From UBA6522 sp965205045 (GTDB lineage: Bacteria; Pseudomonadota; Gammaproteobacteria; Steroidobacterales; Rariloculaceae), in the NCBI GenBank assembly GCA_965205045.1, contig OZ242031.1, forward strand, positions 496,001 to 560,000: a stretch of DNA of 64,000 bases. Direction: 5' to 3'. This document shows positions 21,846-30,833 of the stretch, one piece after another. The notes below the pieces were generated by a model. It ran no database searches. It was not told the origin of the DNA and saw only the letters and a list, made by a program, of their open reading frames with translations. Numbering within the stretch: the first letter of the stretch is position 1; each line of letters starts with the position of its first letter. The position numbers were made by a program, and so were the translations under genes.

Positions 21846-22862
21846 TCATCGAGCCAGGCGCGCTCCCGCTCGAGATCCGCCCGGGTGAGGTGGTTTTCCT
21901 CCAGCGAGCATGTCGTGCAGGAGGCCCTCGCGCAGCGCGCCGTCACTGACCTGCAACTCGTCGATCCCCAGGCCGGCCATGGCTTCCCGCAGTATCGCCA
22001 GCCCGCCCGGGAAAACCGGCGCTCGCCTCGGGTTGAAGTCCGGGAGACCCAGTTCCGCGACCCCACCCGCGCGGACCACCTCGCCGATGAGGGTTTCCAC
22101 CGCGTCCACGGTCAGGCCGCCCTCGATCAGCCCCATGCTTCGCGCCGCGTGCTCCGCGGCCCGGATCGTTCCCGAAGAGCCCACCGCACTCTTCCAGCCC
22201 AGGGACTGGAACGTGGCGATCACCGGCTGCAGTTCGAGGCGCGCCGCAAGCCGCGCCCTGCCGAAGCGCGCCCGGCTGACCTCGCCACCGGCGAAGTAAC
22301 GGCGGCTCAGCCCGACGCACCCCATGAAAAGACTCTCCAGATACCTCGGCTCGTAGCCCTCGCCGACGATCAGTTCCGTGCTGCCGCCGCCGATGTCGAT
22401 CACCAGCATCTGCTCCCCGGCGCTGGGTACGTGGTGGGAGACGCCCAGGTAGATCAGCCGCGCCTCCTCGATACCGGAAATGACTTCCACCGGGTGGCCC
22501 AGCGCGGCTTGCGCGGCTTTCAGGAAGCCCCGTGCGCGTGTCGCCCGCCGCAGCGTATTGGTGCCGACGACGCGTACGCGGCTCGCGTGCACCTCCTGCA
22601 GCCGCTCGCCGAACCGTCCCAGGCAGTCCAGCGCGCGGCCGGCGACCGCTTCGCTGAGCTTGCCCCCGGAATCGAGCCCCGATGCCAGCCGCACCATCTC
22701 CCTGATCCGGTCGACGATCGTGAACTGCCCGTGCCTCAGCCGGGCGACAACCATGTGGAAGCTGTTGGATCCCAAATCCACCGCGGCCATGACGGCCGGC
22801 GGTTCGCCCGGGGTCGGCAGGTCGATGACTTGTGAAAACTCCCCGTTCCCCGCTCTTGCCAC
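21846..22862 (-). CDS. ppx: Exopolyphosphatase, Ppx/GppA family
   Basis: 338 residues of the short Ppx/GppA type, with the ASKHA phosphate loops DLGSNSFHMVVA near 29-40 and IDIGGGSTEL near 154-163, and GSSGTIRA near 230. It removes terminal phosphate from polyphosphate or converts pppGpp. It lacks the helical C-terminal domain of the ~510-residue E. coli Ppx. An internal ATG (22790) would give a start right at AAVDLGSN and is a realistic alternative. It lies convergent to ppk1 with 27 bp between. The last ~18 residues after LHDMLAG are Pro/Gly/Arg-rich; another frame stays open there, so a late frameshift is possible but unproven. Confidence 0.85.
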   Translation of the reverse strand: MARAGNGEFSQVIDLPTPGEPPAVMAAVDLGSNSFHMVVARLRHGQFTIVDRIREMVRLASGLDSGGKLSEAVAGRALDCLGRFGERLQEVHASRVRVVGTNTLRRATRARGFLKAAQAALGHPVEVISGIEEARLIYLGVSHHVPSAGEQMLVIDIGGGSTELIVGEGYEPRYLESLFMGCVGLSRRYFAGGEVSRARFGRARLAARLELQPVIATFQSLGWKSAVGSSGTIRAAEHAARSMGLIEGGLTVDAVETLIGEVVRAGGVAELGLPDFNPRRAPVFPGGLAILREAMAGLGIDELQVSDGALREGLLHDMLAGGKPPHPGGSRAGARLAR

Positions 22863-22868
22863 CGGCGG

Positions 22869-23219
22869 CTAGACGGAGAAGGACGACCCGCAGCCGCAGG
22901 TCGTGGAGGCATTGGGATTGCGGATGATGAACTGCGCGCCGGACAGGTCTTCCCTGTAGTCGATTTCCGCGCCCATGAGGTATTGCACGCTCATGGGATC
23001 GATCAGCAGCTTGACGCCGCGATTCTCGACCTCGGTGTCGCCATCCTCGATGTCTTCGTCGAAAGTGAAGCCGTACTGGAATCCGGAGCAGCCGCCTCCC
23101 GATATGTAGACGCGCAGCTTGAGCTCGGAGTTACCCTCCTGCTCGATCAACTGCCCCACCTTCACCGCTGCTGCGTCGGTAAAGTTAAGCGGCGGCGGAA
23201 GTGGATGCTCGCTTGCCAT
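22869..23219 (-). CDS. erpA: Iron-sulfur cluster insertion protein
   Basis: 116 residues of the A-type carrier family. The three cluster ligands are Cys44 (GGGCSGFQYGF) and Cys108/Cys110 (TTCGCGSSFSV). ErpA passes Fe-S clusters to apoproteins, including enzymes of isoprenoid synthesis. The FTFDEDIEDGD and EIDYREDLSGAQF segments fit ErpA better than IscA. It lies 6 bp upstream of ppx, same strand, and follows rppH and tyrA in a minus-strand run. Confidence 0.93.
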   Translation of the reverse strand: MASEHPLPPPLNFTDAAAVKVGQLIEQEGNSELKLRVYISGGGCSGFQYGFTFDEDIEDGDTEVENRGVKLLIDPMSVQYLMGAEIDYREDLSGAQFIIRNPNASTTCGCGSSFSV

Positions 23220-23324
23220 GGGCTAATGATGACGCGAATGCGCGTTCGCGTCCATATCTATCTGCGCCCGGACACAGCCGCGAACCCGCCGGCTGATCCA
23301 TGGCGGGACTTTGGCCGCGGGCCG

Positions 23325-23849
23325 CTAGAACGGCCGCCAGTGGCGGGGCCACCATCGCGGCGGGGGCGGAGGCGGCGGGCTGGCCAGCCTGCCGAGCTCG
23401 GTCAGCGCGCGCGCGTAGACCTGGCGCTTGAAGTAGATCACCTTGGCGACGGGCGCCCAGTACTGAACCCAGCGGAACCGGTCGAATTCCGGCTCGACCG
23501 TGGTATCGCAACGTATGCCGGCCGGGTCGCAGAGCAGCTTGAGCAGATACCACCGCTGTTTCTGGCCGATGCACAGGGGCTGCTGCCTGCGCCGGTAGCC
23601 CTTCGGCAGCCGATAGCGAAGCCAGTCGCGCGTGCGCCCCAGGGTCTCCACATCGGCGCACTCGAGGCCCACCTCCTCCCCGAGTTCCCGGTACAAGGCC
23701 TCTTCGGCGCTCTCGTCGTGCCGGATGCCGCCCTGGGGAAACTGCCAGCCGGAACGGCCTGCGCGGCCGCCGATCAGCACATGTCCGTCGCCGTCCATGA
23801 GAATCATGCCGACGTTGGCGCGATAGCCTTGTGAGTCGATGCGGTCCAT
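23325..23849 (-). CDS. rppH: RNA 5'-pyrophosphohydrolase (Nudix)
   Basis: 174 residues. The N-terminus MDRIDSQGYRANVG and the Nudix box at 40-62 (GGIRHDESAEEALYRELGEEV) are typical of RppH, which removes pyrophosphate from the 5' end of mRNA and triggers RNase E decay. The usual WxxYWxP segment appears as VQYWAPVAKVIYFKRQVY. The C-terminus ends in a run of prolines and a Trp/Arg-rich tail beyond the core fold, which is unusual but short. Located between tyrA and erpA on the minus strand. Confidence 0.93.
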   Translation of the reverse strand: MDRIDSQGYRANVGMILMDGDGHVLIGGRAGRSGWQFPQGGIRHDESAEEALYRELGEEVGLECADVETLGRTRDWLRYRLPKGYRRRQQPLCIGQKQRWYLLKLLCDPAGIRCDTTVEPEFDRFRWVQYWAPVAKVIYFKRQVYARALTELGRLASPPPPPPPRWWPRHWRPF

Positions 23850-23935
23850 TGGAAATGTCGGGAATTCGATTCGACATCATTCTTTCACATTTCGCGCACC
23901 GCGGCAGAGCCGCGGCCAACGATGCCGAACGCACC

Positions 23936-25027
23936 TCAACTCTCGCGTACGTCCAGATACTCCCTTCCGGCCTCCATCAGCGAGACAAAACCGGCTTCAT
24001 TGTTGGTTTGCACCAGGTCCCTGATACGCACCGCCGCGTCCACGAGCGCTTCCAGCGCCGCGCCGCCGAACCGGTTGAGGGCCTGGATCTCGAAATAGAG
24101 CTTCGGATTGTCCCGGGCCACGCCGCTGGCCACATGCAACTGGGCGTCGAACGTCGTGCTGGAGAGCGCCTGCAGGGCGGGGACCAGTTCGCCGCTCTCC
24201 GCCAGGGCAGTGAAGAAGGCCAGGTTCAGGGCGTGGGAAAGGCCCAGCACGTAGGCGATGGCGCGATCGTGATCGTCCAGGCTCATGTCGACGCGCACGG
24301 CCATCGTCGCCTCGAAGAGCCGCTTCGCCTCGTCCAGGGCCCGCGCCGAACCCACATCCACGAAAATGACATGTCGGCCCGACAGCAGCCTGGTGTCCGG
24401 TCCGTACATGGGATGAATCGAGGCGACCCGGCAGCCCGCGGCGATCAGCGCCTCGAACCCGGACCTCAGCGGCGTCTTCAGCGATCCCACGTCGATCACC
24501 AGGCCGCGCGGGCGGCGTCCCGCCAGTTCGTGGAGAATGTCCGCGGTTACCTGGATCGGCGCGGCCACGACGATGATGTCGTGCCCCAGGTCGCTCCCCT
24601 CCCAATCCGGGATCCACGGGTAGGGCAGCATCGACCGCCTGGGGTCCGCCAGTTGCACGCGATAACCCTGGGAAGCCAGGAACTCGGCCATCCAGCCGCC
24701 CATCTTGCCCGAGCCGCCGACGATCAGCGCGGACTTGCCGGCGCCGGCGCTTTCCGCCGCCACGCGCCGCTGTTCCTGGTGCGTCAGCGAAGATCGAATG
24801 AGCGCCTGCATGACCTGCTCCGCCACGTCGGTGTCGAGCCCCAGCGCGCCGGCCTGGCGCCGGGCGGCCTCGATGACGCGCCGCTCCCGCGCGTAATCGC
24901 GCGTCGCGGCACCGGTCCGCAGCTTGTGGGCGCTTATCTCCGCAACAATTGCCTGGCGCCTTGCCACGAGCGAAATCAGCTCGCGGTCCACGGCGGACAG
25001 GCGTTCACGCAAATCATCCAGGCTCAT
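23936..25027 (-). CDS. tyrA: Chorismate mutase/prephenate dehydrogenase (T-protein)
   Basis: 363 residues. Residues 1-90 are an AroQ-type chorismate mutase (LRERLSAVDRELISLVARRQ, RERRVIEAAR). From about 100 a Rossmann dehydrogenase begins with GGSGKMGGWMAE at 104-115, followed by VPI-type motif and SIHPMYGPD near 205. The fused enzyme converts chorismate to prephenate and then, with NAD, to 4-hydroxyphenylpyruvate for tyrosine synthesis. This fusion is typical of gammaproteobacteria. First gene of a minus-strand run with rppH, erpA and ppx. Confidence 0.94.
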   Translation of the reverse strand: MSLDDLRERLSAVDRELISLVARRQAIVAEISAHKLRTGAATRDYARERRVIEAARRQAGALGLDTDVAEQVMQALIRSSLTHQEQRRVAAESAGAGKSALIVGGSGKMGGWMAEFLASQGYRVQLADPRRSMLPYPWIPDWEGSDLGHDIIVVAAPIQVTADILHELAGRRPRGLVIDVGSLKTPLRSGFEALIAAGCRVASIHPMYGPDTRLLSGRHVIFVDVGSARALDEAKRLFEATMAVRVDMSLDDHDRAIAYVLGLSHALNLAFFTALAESGELVPALQALSSTTFDAQLHVASGVARDNPKLYFEIQALNRFGGAALEALVDAAVRIRDLVQTNNEAGFVSLMEAGREYLDVRES

Positions 25028-25178
25028 CGCATCGCTCCACAGGAGGCTGCGGTAGTGTAACCTTGCGTCCCGCGGCTTTCAGTCCGTGCGTACGGCGCCG
25101 CTCCAGCCGGACGGAGCGCGGGCCGGCGCAGGCGCTGGAGGTTGCGCGCCCTGGTTAACATCACAGAGAGAACGCGAC

Positions 25179-26012
25179 ATGAACGAAATCCGGTTGGTCT
25201 CCGAATCGCGCTGCTTCGGCGGGCTGCAACGCACCTACGAGCACGATTCGGCAAGCTGTGCCTGCCCCATGCGGTTCGCCGTGTTCCTGCCCGGGGGCGC
25301 CGATGGCGTTCCCGCCCTGTACTGGCTGTCCGGACTGACCTGCACGGAGGAGAACTTCGTCGTCAAGGCCGGCGCACAGCGCCCTGCCGCGGAACTCGGT
25401 ATTGCCCTGATCGTTCCCGATACCAGCCCCCGGGGCGTCGACATTCCCGGCCAGGATGACGAGATCGACGTCGGCAGCGGCGCGGGATTCTACGTCAACG
25501 CGACTCAGGCGCCCTGGGCGGCGCACTACCGGATGTACGACTACGTGGCAACGGAGCTTGTGGATGTCGTCAATGCAAACCTGCCCGTCGATCCGGGGCG
25601 CAAGTCCATCAGCGGTCACTCCATGGGCGGTCACGGCGCGCTGCTCGTGGGCACCCGGCAGGCGGAACAATACCGGTCGGTGTCGGCCTTTTCGCCGATC
25701 TGCTCGGCCAGCCGGTCGGTCTGGGGCAGAAACGCACTGGCGCAGTACCTGGGCGGTGACGAGAGCGCCTGGCGGGAATACGACGTCAGCGAAGTGATCC
25801 GGCGCCAGCCCAGCGCCCATACGTTGCTGGTGGACCAGGGCGGCAGCGACCCCTTTCTCGACCACCTGCGGCCGGGCGACCTGCAGGCAGCCTGCGACGC
25901 CTCGGGCCAGCCGCTGCGTTATACGGAACGGCCGGGTTACGACCACGGCTATTTTTTCGTGAGTTCCTTCATGGAACGTCACATCCGGTATCACGCCGAA
26001 GCCCTCGGATGA
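25179..26012 (+). CDS. fghA: S-formylglutathione hydrolase
   Basis: 277 residues from the ATG at 25179 (MNEIRLVSESRCFGGLQ), the family's normal start; the upstream open frame has no family similarity. Alpha/beta hydrolase: nucleophile Ser148 in GHSMGGHGAL, acid in DQGGSDPFLD, and His in RPGYDHGYFF near 254. It hydrolyses S-formylglutathione to formate and glutathione, the last step of glutathione-dependent formaldehyde removal. The partner dehydrogenase gene (frmA/adhC) is not adjacent. A gamma-glutamyltransferase-like gene starts 1 bp after the stop, and gshB is a few kb away, so the region leans to glutathione metabolism. Confidence 0.93.
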   Translation: MNEIRLVSESRCFGGLQRTYEHDSASCACPMRFAVFLPGGADGVPALYWLSGLTCTEENFVVKAGAQRPAAELGIALIVPDTSPRGVDIPGQDDEIDVGSGAGFYVNATQAPWAAHYRMYDYVATELVDVVNANLPVDPGRKSISGHSMGGHGALLVGTRQAEQYRSVSAFSPICSASRSVWGRNALAQYLGGDESAWREYDVSEVIRRQPSAHTLLVDQGGSDPFLDHLRPGDLQAACDASGQPLRYTERPGYDHGYFFVSSFMERHIRYHAEALG

Positions 26013-26013
26013 C

Positions 26014-27534
26014 ATGAACGTTGCGGTTGCGTCGTCTTCACAGCTCGCCGCGGACGTGGGCGCGGCCGTCGCCGGGCGCGGCGGCAACGCCGTGGATACG
26101 GCCATCGCCGCCGCTCTGGCTTCCATGAACACCGAGCCCGGCGTTTGCGGGCTTGGCGGCGGCGGATTCGTCACCGTCTGGCCGGCGGACGGACCGGCCG
26201 CGGTGATCGACGGCTACGCGGCCGCACCCGGTCTCGGTCTGCCGGGAGATCGGCTGGGTACGGGGGGCGTGGAGGTCTTCGTTCAGTATGGCGGCGGCGT
26301 GCGAACCGTCGTCGGCCCGGGTTCCGTTGCCACGCCGGGCGCCGTTGCGGCGCTGGGTGCGGCGTCGGACCGGTTCGGAGCCTTGCCCTGGGCCGAATTG
26401 TTCGGGCCGGTCATCGAGGCGGTTGAAGACGGTTTTCCCTTGCCCGATGCCTGTCATCAGTATCTCCAGGCATCGGCCGACTGCGTATTCGGGCATGACC
26501 GCGACGGATGGGATTGCCTGCACGATGAGCACGGGCATCTCAAACCGCCGGGCGCAACCATACGCGTTCCGCACCTGGCCGACAGCCTGCGCAGAGTGGC
26601 GCGGCACGGCGCGCGGGAATTCTATTCCGGAGAGCTTGGACACCGGATCGCCGACCATGTGCAGGCGCGCGGCGGAACGCTGACCCGCCGGGACATGGCC
26701 GAATACCGGGCGAAGTTCAGAGAGCCGCTGGTTACACCGGTGAACCGCTGGCAGGTGGCCACGAATCCGTCACCCGCACTGGGCGGGGTCGTCCTGACCG
26801 CCATGCTGACGCTCATGGCGGGCGAGTATCCGTCCCTGCCGTCCGACCCGGTCGCCCGGCAGATTACTGTGCAGAGGCTGGTGCTTGGCTATCGCAATCG
26901 GCAGCGTGGCGATTCGCGGACGATGGAAGGCGAGTTGGACCGGCTGATGGCCAGCGTCGATCGTCAGGAGCTTCACTTCCTCGGATCGCCTTCCACCGTG
27001 CAGACGTCCGCCGTGGACGGGACCGGACTGGGCTGCTCGATCACCCTGTCCACCGGCTACGGCTCGGGACTCATGCCGGCGGGCACCGGAATCTGGCTGA
27101 ACAACTGCCTCGGCGAACTGGAGCTGATTCCCGAGGCGCTCGCCGGGCCTTCCCCGGGTGCACGCTTGCCCTCCAACATGGCGCCGACCATCGCCCGCAA
27201 CGACGAGGGCAGCACGCTCGCGATCGGTTCGCCGGGCGCAGACCGCATTACCACCGCGCTTCTGCAGGTCCTTGACCAGCACTTGCTGCGTGGGAAGACG
27301 CTTGCCGAATCCATCGGCGCACCGAGGGTTCATCTGGAATACGACGACAGTTCTCCTCGGCTGGCTCACGAACCGATCGGCGCATTGCCGGCCGGAGCCC
27401 CCGCGCCGCGCCCCTTCGGCGCACACTCCATGTACTTCGGCGGCGTCGCCGCGGCCAGGGCCGACCGCGACGGACAGGTTCAGGCGGCGGCCGATCCCCG
27501 GCGCGCCGGCGGCACACGGGTTGTCGCCGCGTGA
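26014..27534 (+). CDS. Gamma-glutamyltransferase-family protein without signal peptide
   Basis: 506 residues, shorter than typical Ggt (~580). The N-terminal half has GGNAVDTAIAAALASMNTEPGVCGLGGGGF. The autocleavage and catalytic Thr is probably Thr328 in STVQTSAVDGTGLG, aligning with TTHxSVVD of classical Ggt. LPSNMAPTI and the C-terminal GSPGADRITTALLQV match the oxyanion and strand regions. No export signal is visible, so it would be cytoplasmic, unlike the periplasmic E. coli enzyme. It may act on glutathione conjugates or another gamma-glutamyl or acyl substrate. Tight coupling to fghA (1-bp gap) supports a glutathione-linked role; this is inference. Confidence 0.8.
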   Translation: MNVAVASSSQLAADVGAAVAGRGGNAVDTAIAAALASMNTEPGVCGLGGGGFVTVWPADGPAAVIDGYAAAPGLGLPGDRLGTGGVEVFVQYGGGVRTVVGPGSVATPGAVAALGAASDRFGALPWAELFGPVIEAVEDGFPLPDACHQYLQASADCVFGHDRDGWDCLHDEHGHLKPPGATIRVPHLADSLRRVARHGAREFYSGELGHRIADHVQARGGTLTRRDMAEYRAKFREPLVTPVNRWQVATNPSPALGGVVLTAMLTLMAGEYPSLPSDPVARQITVQRLVLGYRNRQRGDSRTMEGELDRLMASVDRQELHFLGSPSTVQTSAVDGTGLGCSITLSTGYGSGLMPAGTGIWLNNCLGELELIPEALAGPSPGARLPSNMAPTIARNDEGSTLAIGSPGADRITTALLQVLDQHLLRGKTLAESIGAPRVHLEYDDSSPRLAHEPIGALPAGAPAPRPFGAHSMYFGGVAAARADRDGQVQAAADPRRAGGTRVVAA

Positions 27535-27562
27535 TCCGCCCGCCATTCCGGTCCCGAGAGCC

Positions 27563-28264
27563 ATGAACCGGCATCGCATCGAACTGCCCCCCCTGCCTTC
27601 AGCGCCCCCGGAAGACCCGGTTCGCCTGGTGCACGACTGGCTGGCCGATGCCACGGAGCACTCCGGACAGCGGCATCCGAATGCCTTTTCGCTGGCGACG
27701 GCAGGCAGGGACGGGCGGCCTTCGGCACGAATGGTGCTCCTGAAGGATCTATCGCTGGCGCATGGCTACGCGGTGTTCCATACGAACTACCGCTCCAGGA
27801 AGGGAGCCGAGCTTGACAGCCGGGCCGATGCCGCCGCGGTGCTTCACTGGGACCGGCTCGGGCGGCAGATCCGCCTGGAGGGCCCGGCGGTACGCTGCCC
27901 AGCCGGGGAGAGCGATGCCTACTTTGCCACGCGCCCCTGGCAAAGCCGGCTCAACGCCTGGGTCAGCGACCAGAGCCGACCCCTGAGGGACCCGGCCGAG
28001 CTTGCGGAGCGGGCACGGCGGAAAGCGCAGGAATTCGACCTGCCCGATCCCGCGGGCCCCGCATCGCCTGGGAAATCCGCCGAATCGGCCCTTCGGCGGC
28101 CGCACTTCTGGGGCGGCTACAGACTCTGGTTCAGGGCGGTGGAATTCTGGAGCGAAGGGACCGACCGGTTTCACGACCGCGTGCGCTACGAGCGAACGCT
28201 GACACCCGCCGACGACTTCTCCTTCACGGCCGGTTCGTGGCGCTGGCAGCGGTTGCAACCCTGA
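27563..28264 (+). CDS. pdxH: Pyridoxamine 5'-phosphate oxidase
   Basis: 233 residues from ATG at 27563, 28 bp after the Ggt-like gene. It is an FMN split-barrel enzyme that oxidises PNP/PMP to pyridoxal 5'-phosphate. Visible family blocks are NAFSLATAGRDGRPSARMVLLKD, FHTNYRSRKGAEL, LHWDRLGRQIRLEG, and the C-terminal FWGGYRLWFRAVEFW with DRVRYER. Two residues differ in some canonical motifs (LHW for the usual FYW) but all blocks are present, so the gene looks functional. Confidence 0.92.
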   Translation: MNRHRIELPPLPSAPPEDPVRLVHDWLADATEHSGQRHPNAFSLATAGRDGRPSARMVLLKDLSLAHGYAVFHTNYRSRKGAELDSRADAAAVLHWDRLGRQIRLEGPAVRCPAGESDAYFATRPWQSRLNAWVSDQSRPLRDPAELAERARRKAQEFDLPDPAGPASPGKSAESALRRPHFWGGYRLWFRAVEFWSEGTDRFHDRVRYERTLTPADDFSFTAGSWRWQRLQP

Positions 28265-28316
28265 CCGATGAATACGAGTATTGCCTTGATCGGCGGGATC
28301 CAATGAGGGGCAACTC

Positions 28317-29240
28317 ATGATGTCCAGCAGCCTGTGGCAAGCGCCGCGCGCCGCATCCGCCGGCCCGTGGCGAGAGTTCCGCATCTCACCGGGGCTGGCG
28401 GCAGCAGTCTGCCTGATCGGTGGCGCGGCATTCTCCGAGGCACTCGCCGACAGCCGGGAGGACCCGACGGTCCCCAGCTTCTCGGTTTCTCCGGATGGCG
28501 GGCAAATTGCACTCAGCAACGATTCCGGCCTCTGGATCATGCCAGTCGGCGGGGGTGCGGCCAGACCGCTTCTGCATGTGGGCACCGTCGCTCACAATCC
28601 GGGCTTTTCTCCGGACGGAAGCCGCGTGGTCTACCAGAGCAGGCATGCGGAACAGTGGGATTTGTGGATCGCCGATATTGCCGGGGGCGACCCGCAGCAG
28701 GTCACCCGCACCGATTACAACGAAGTAGAGCCGGTCTTCTGGCCCGACGGCCATTCGATCGTCTTTGCGTCCGACCGGGCGGGCACATTCGACATCTGGG
28801 AGCTTCACCTGAGTTCCGGGGCCCTGCGCCGGCTGACGGGCCGCTCCGGAACTGCCTTCTTCCCCAGCGTCTCCGAACACGGGGATGTGGTATACGCCAA
28901 CGAACTCGACGGACGCTGGTCGCTGTACCTGTTGCGTACCGGCGTCACCACACTGCTGGCGCGCCGCCCCTATCCGCTGCAGGCGCCGTCCTGGCGCCCG
29001 GGAGGGGGGCTGGTCGTACTGACCGAACAACCGGCCCCGACCGAGAGCAAGCTCGTGATGCTGCTGCTGGACGCCGATCCGTTGTTCAAGGACCTCAGCC
29101 GGGGCGAGCGGGTAGGGGCGACGCCGGCATCCTGGTTTTCGGACGAGGAACTGGTCTATTCGGCCAGCGGCCTGCTGTGGAGCCGCCCGCTGGGGAGCGG
29201 TCCGCCCCGGTCTGTGCCATTCCTGCCGGTAGTCCCCTGA
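28317..29240 (+). CDS. Secreted TolB-like beta-propeller protein, possibly truncated
   Basis: 307 residues with an N-terminal hydrophobic signal (about 26-44, ending in ALADS). PD40/TolB-type blades are seen in FSVSPDGGQIALS, PGFSPDGSRVVYQS and PVFWPDGHSIVFASDRAG. AGGGG lies six bases before the ATG. Many proteins with this kind of propeller continue into an amidohydrolase or peptidase domain, which is missing here; the gene ends in PFLPVVP and runs into an AT-rich non-coding stretch. It could be a complete small propeller or the remaining 5' part of a larger secreted hydrolase. I favour truncation, weakly. Confidence 0.65.
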   Translation: MMSSSLWQAPRAASAGPWREFRISPGLAAAVCLIGGAAFSEALADSREDPTVPSFSVSPDGGQIALSNDSGLWIMPVGGGAARPLLHVGTVAHNPGFSPDGSRVVYQSRHAEQWDLWIADIAGGDPQQVTRTDYNEVEPVFWPDGHSIVFASDRAGTFDIWELHLSSGALRRLTGRSGTAFFPSVSEHGDVVYANELDGRWSLYLLRTGVTTLLARRPYPLQAPSWRPGGGLVVLTEQPAPTESKLVMLLLDADPLFKDLSRGERVGATPASWFSDEELVYSASGLLWSRPLGSGPPRSVPFLPVVP

Positions 29241-29843
29241 CCTGCCGACAGGACGGGAGCGCCCGTTACACGCAGTCGGGATGAAATTACAAAAATATCA
29301 ATATATACAGTTTCTTATAGGTATTTTATGATCCATAAAAATATAAGAATTCCGTAAGCTGATATTCCGGCTACATTATCCAATCCTGCCAGGCGTGCGC
29401 ACTCGAAGCCCCCACGGAGACTGTTATAACTATCTGTTTTTTCTTAGGAAAAAGAGTTCTATCGATATAGCCTCGCTACCGCTGACGCGGCTGAAAGCAG
29501 AGAAATGGCCGCAAATCAATGGAAATTTGTGCGAAATCCCATTCGATTCTGTTAAATTAATCGTCCGAACAAGAATCAGAACGAGTACAAGAAAAAGATT
29601 TGCAGGCTGTGACAACAATCGAATAACGGTTGGACCGCTTGAAAAGACCCTTAGACTAACGAAGCAACACAACCAGCAGCCAGGCCGCATATTTGAAACC
29701 GTAAACTCCGATAACAACAATAATCTAACCCGGCGCTCCCACCGCCGGGTTTCTTTTGGGGAACCCTTCTTGGCCTGCCGCGCGCAGGATGCAGTTGCGC
29801 CTCGCGCCCGCTCTGAACAGGCAGGGAGCGATCGGGCAGAACG
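29241..29843. other. AT-rich stretch without a convincing gene
   Basis: About 29280-29720 is far richer in A+T than everything around it and has no recognisable protein; the longest plus-strand frame (GTG at 29395) runs through the terminator and has no family-like content. It contains several TATAAT-like runs and ends at a plus-strand terminator. It may hold a small RNA or be foreign DNA joined to the end of the propeller gene. Confidence 0.5.
29727..29752 (+). terminator. Intrinsic terminator
   Basis: AACCCGGCG and CGCCGGGTT form a perfect 9-bp stem with a 7-base loop, followed by TCTTTT. It would end plus-strand transcripts from the AT-rich stretch or the propeller gene. Confidence 0.8.
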
Positions 29844-30734
29844 TCAGACGGCCCAACCGAACAACGTCATCACGGCAATCACCGTCACGCTGATGAAGAG
29901 CGTTCGGGAAACCAGTTTCATCGCCTGGCGCGCCGCGACGCTCGGATCGGAGATGTCCGCCGCGGTACCGCCCATGGCCGCCTTGCCCACGCACGCAACC
30001 ACCTGATCGTTGCTGTGATGGAACGGCAGGTCGGACTTCAACTCGTATTGACGCCAGCGGTTGAATGCCTCATCGAAATTTCCGCTCAAGGCGTATCCGA
30101 GAACCGCCAATCGCGCAGGTAGCCACACCAGTACACCGTTTACCGCTTCGATCGCAGGCAATGCCGGCGTGACCCGCTCCGGATCTCCGACCCCTATGGT
30201 CGTCGCACGCCTGCGAAGCAGGTCGCTGACGCGGAACAGCCAGGCGCCCACCGGGCCGAGTACGATGAACCAGAATACGACACCGAAGAAACGGTGGGTG
30301 GCCTGCACGAAAATGGCCTCTTCCACGGCGACCACGTCCTTCGCCCCGGAATGCTCCACCTCGCAGAGATCGCTCAGGACGCGTTCGGCCACTTCCGCGT
30401 CGGCGTCGGCGAGGGCCCGGCAATACTCTTCCACCTCCGCGGCGAGATCCCGGGGCCCGAGACAGAAAAACAGCACCAGCACGGCAAAGAGCAGGTAGGG
30501 AAGATCCCATGCCACGCCGGTCTGCAGCAGCGCGCGACTGGCCCAGGCCACGGGAAGCAGCGGCAGCACGACAAGCACAATGCTGCCCGGATACACCAGC
30601 CAGATGCTGGTGCCCCGCAACCGGTCGAGGCCGAAGTCGAAGTAGGGATCGAACCAGCGCAGCTCCCGCAGGTGCAGTGCCTGGGTCGCAATCCGTTCCA
30701 GGCCAAGCCCGAAAATCAAGGCGATCAGTTTCAT
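29844..30734 (-). CDS. ampE: AmpE-like membrane protein
   Basis: 296 residues from ATG at 30734 (MKLIALIFGLGLERIATQ), the standard AmpE start. Several membrane helices (about 40-60, 70-95, 145-165, 275-295) and the family segments ELRWFDPYFD, YCRALADAD and EAIFVQATHRFFGVVFWF are present. AmpE is related to the CobD/CbiB fold and is linked to beta-lactamase signalling through AmpD in enterics; no ampD is adjacent here. The frame continues far upstream over gshB on the other strand but that part is antisense only. Divergent from gshB with 99 bp between. Confidence 0.88.
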   Translation of the reverse strand: MKLIALIFGLGLERIATQALHLRELRWFDPYFDFGLDRLRGTSIWLVYPGSIVLVVLPLLPVAWASRALLQTGVAWDLPYLLFAVLVLFFCLGPRDLAAEVEEYCRALADADAEVAERVLSDLCEVEHSGAKDVVAVEEAIFVQATHRFFGVVFWFIVLGPVGAWLFRVSDLLRRRATTIGVGDPERVTPALPAIEAVNGVLVWLPARLAVLGYALSGNFDEAFNRWRQYELKSDLPFHHSNDQVVACVGKAAMGGTAADISDPSVAARQAMKLVSRTLFISVTVIAVMTLFGWAV

Positions 30735-30833
30735 GAGCCGATGGTCACTTTGCCCTGCGGAAGCATAGGACGCACGCCGCATCCGGACAAGGTATGGTAG
30801 GTTTCGCGTCCAGCCCGGCAGTCGAGAACAGTC

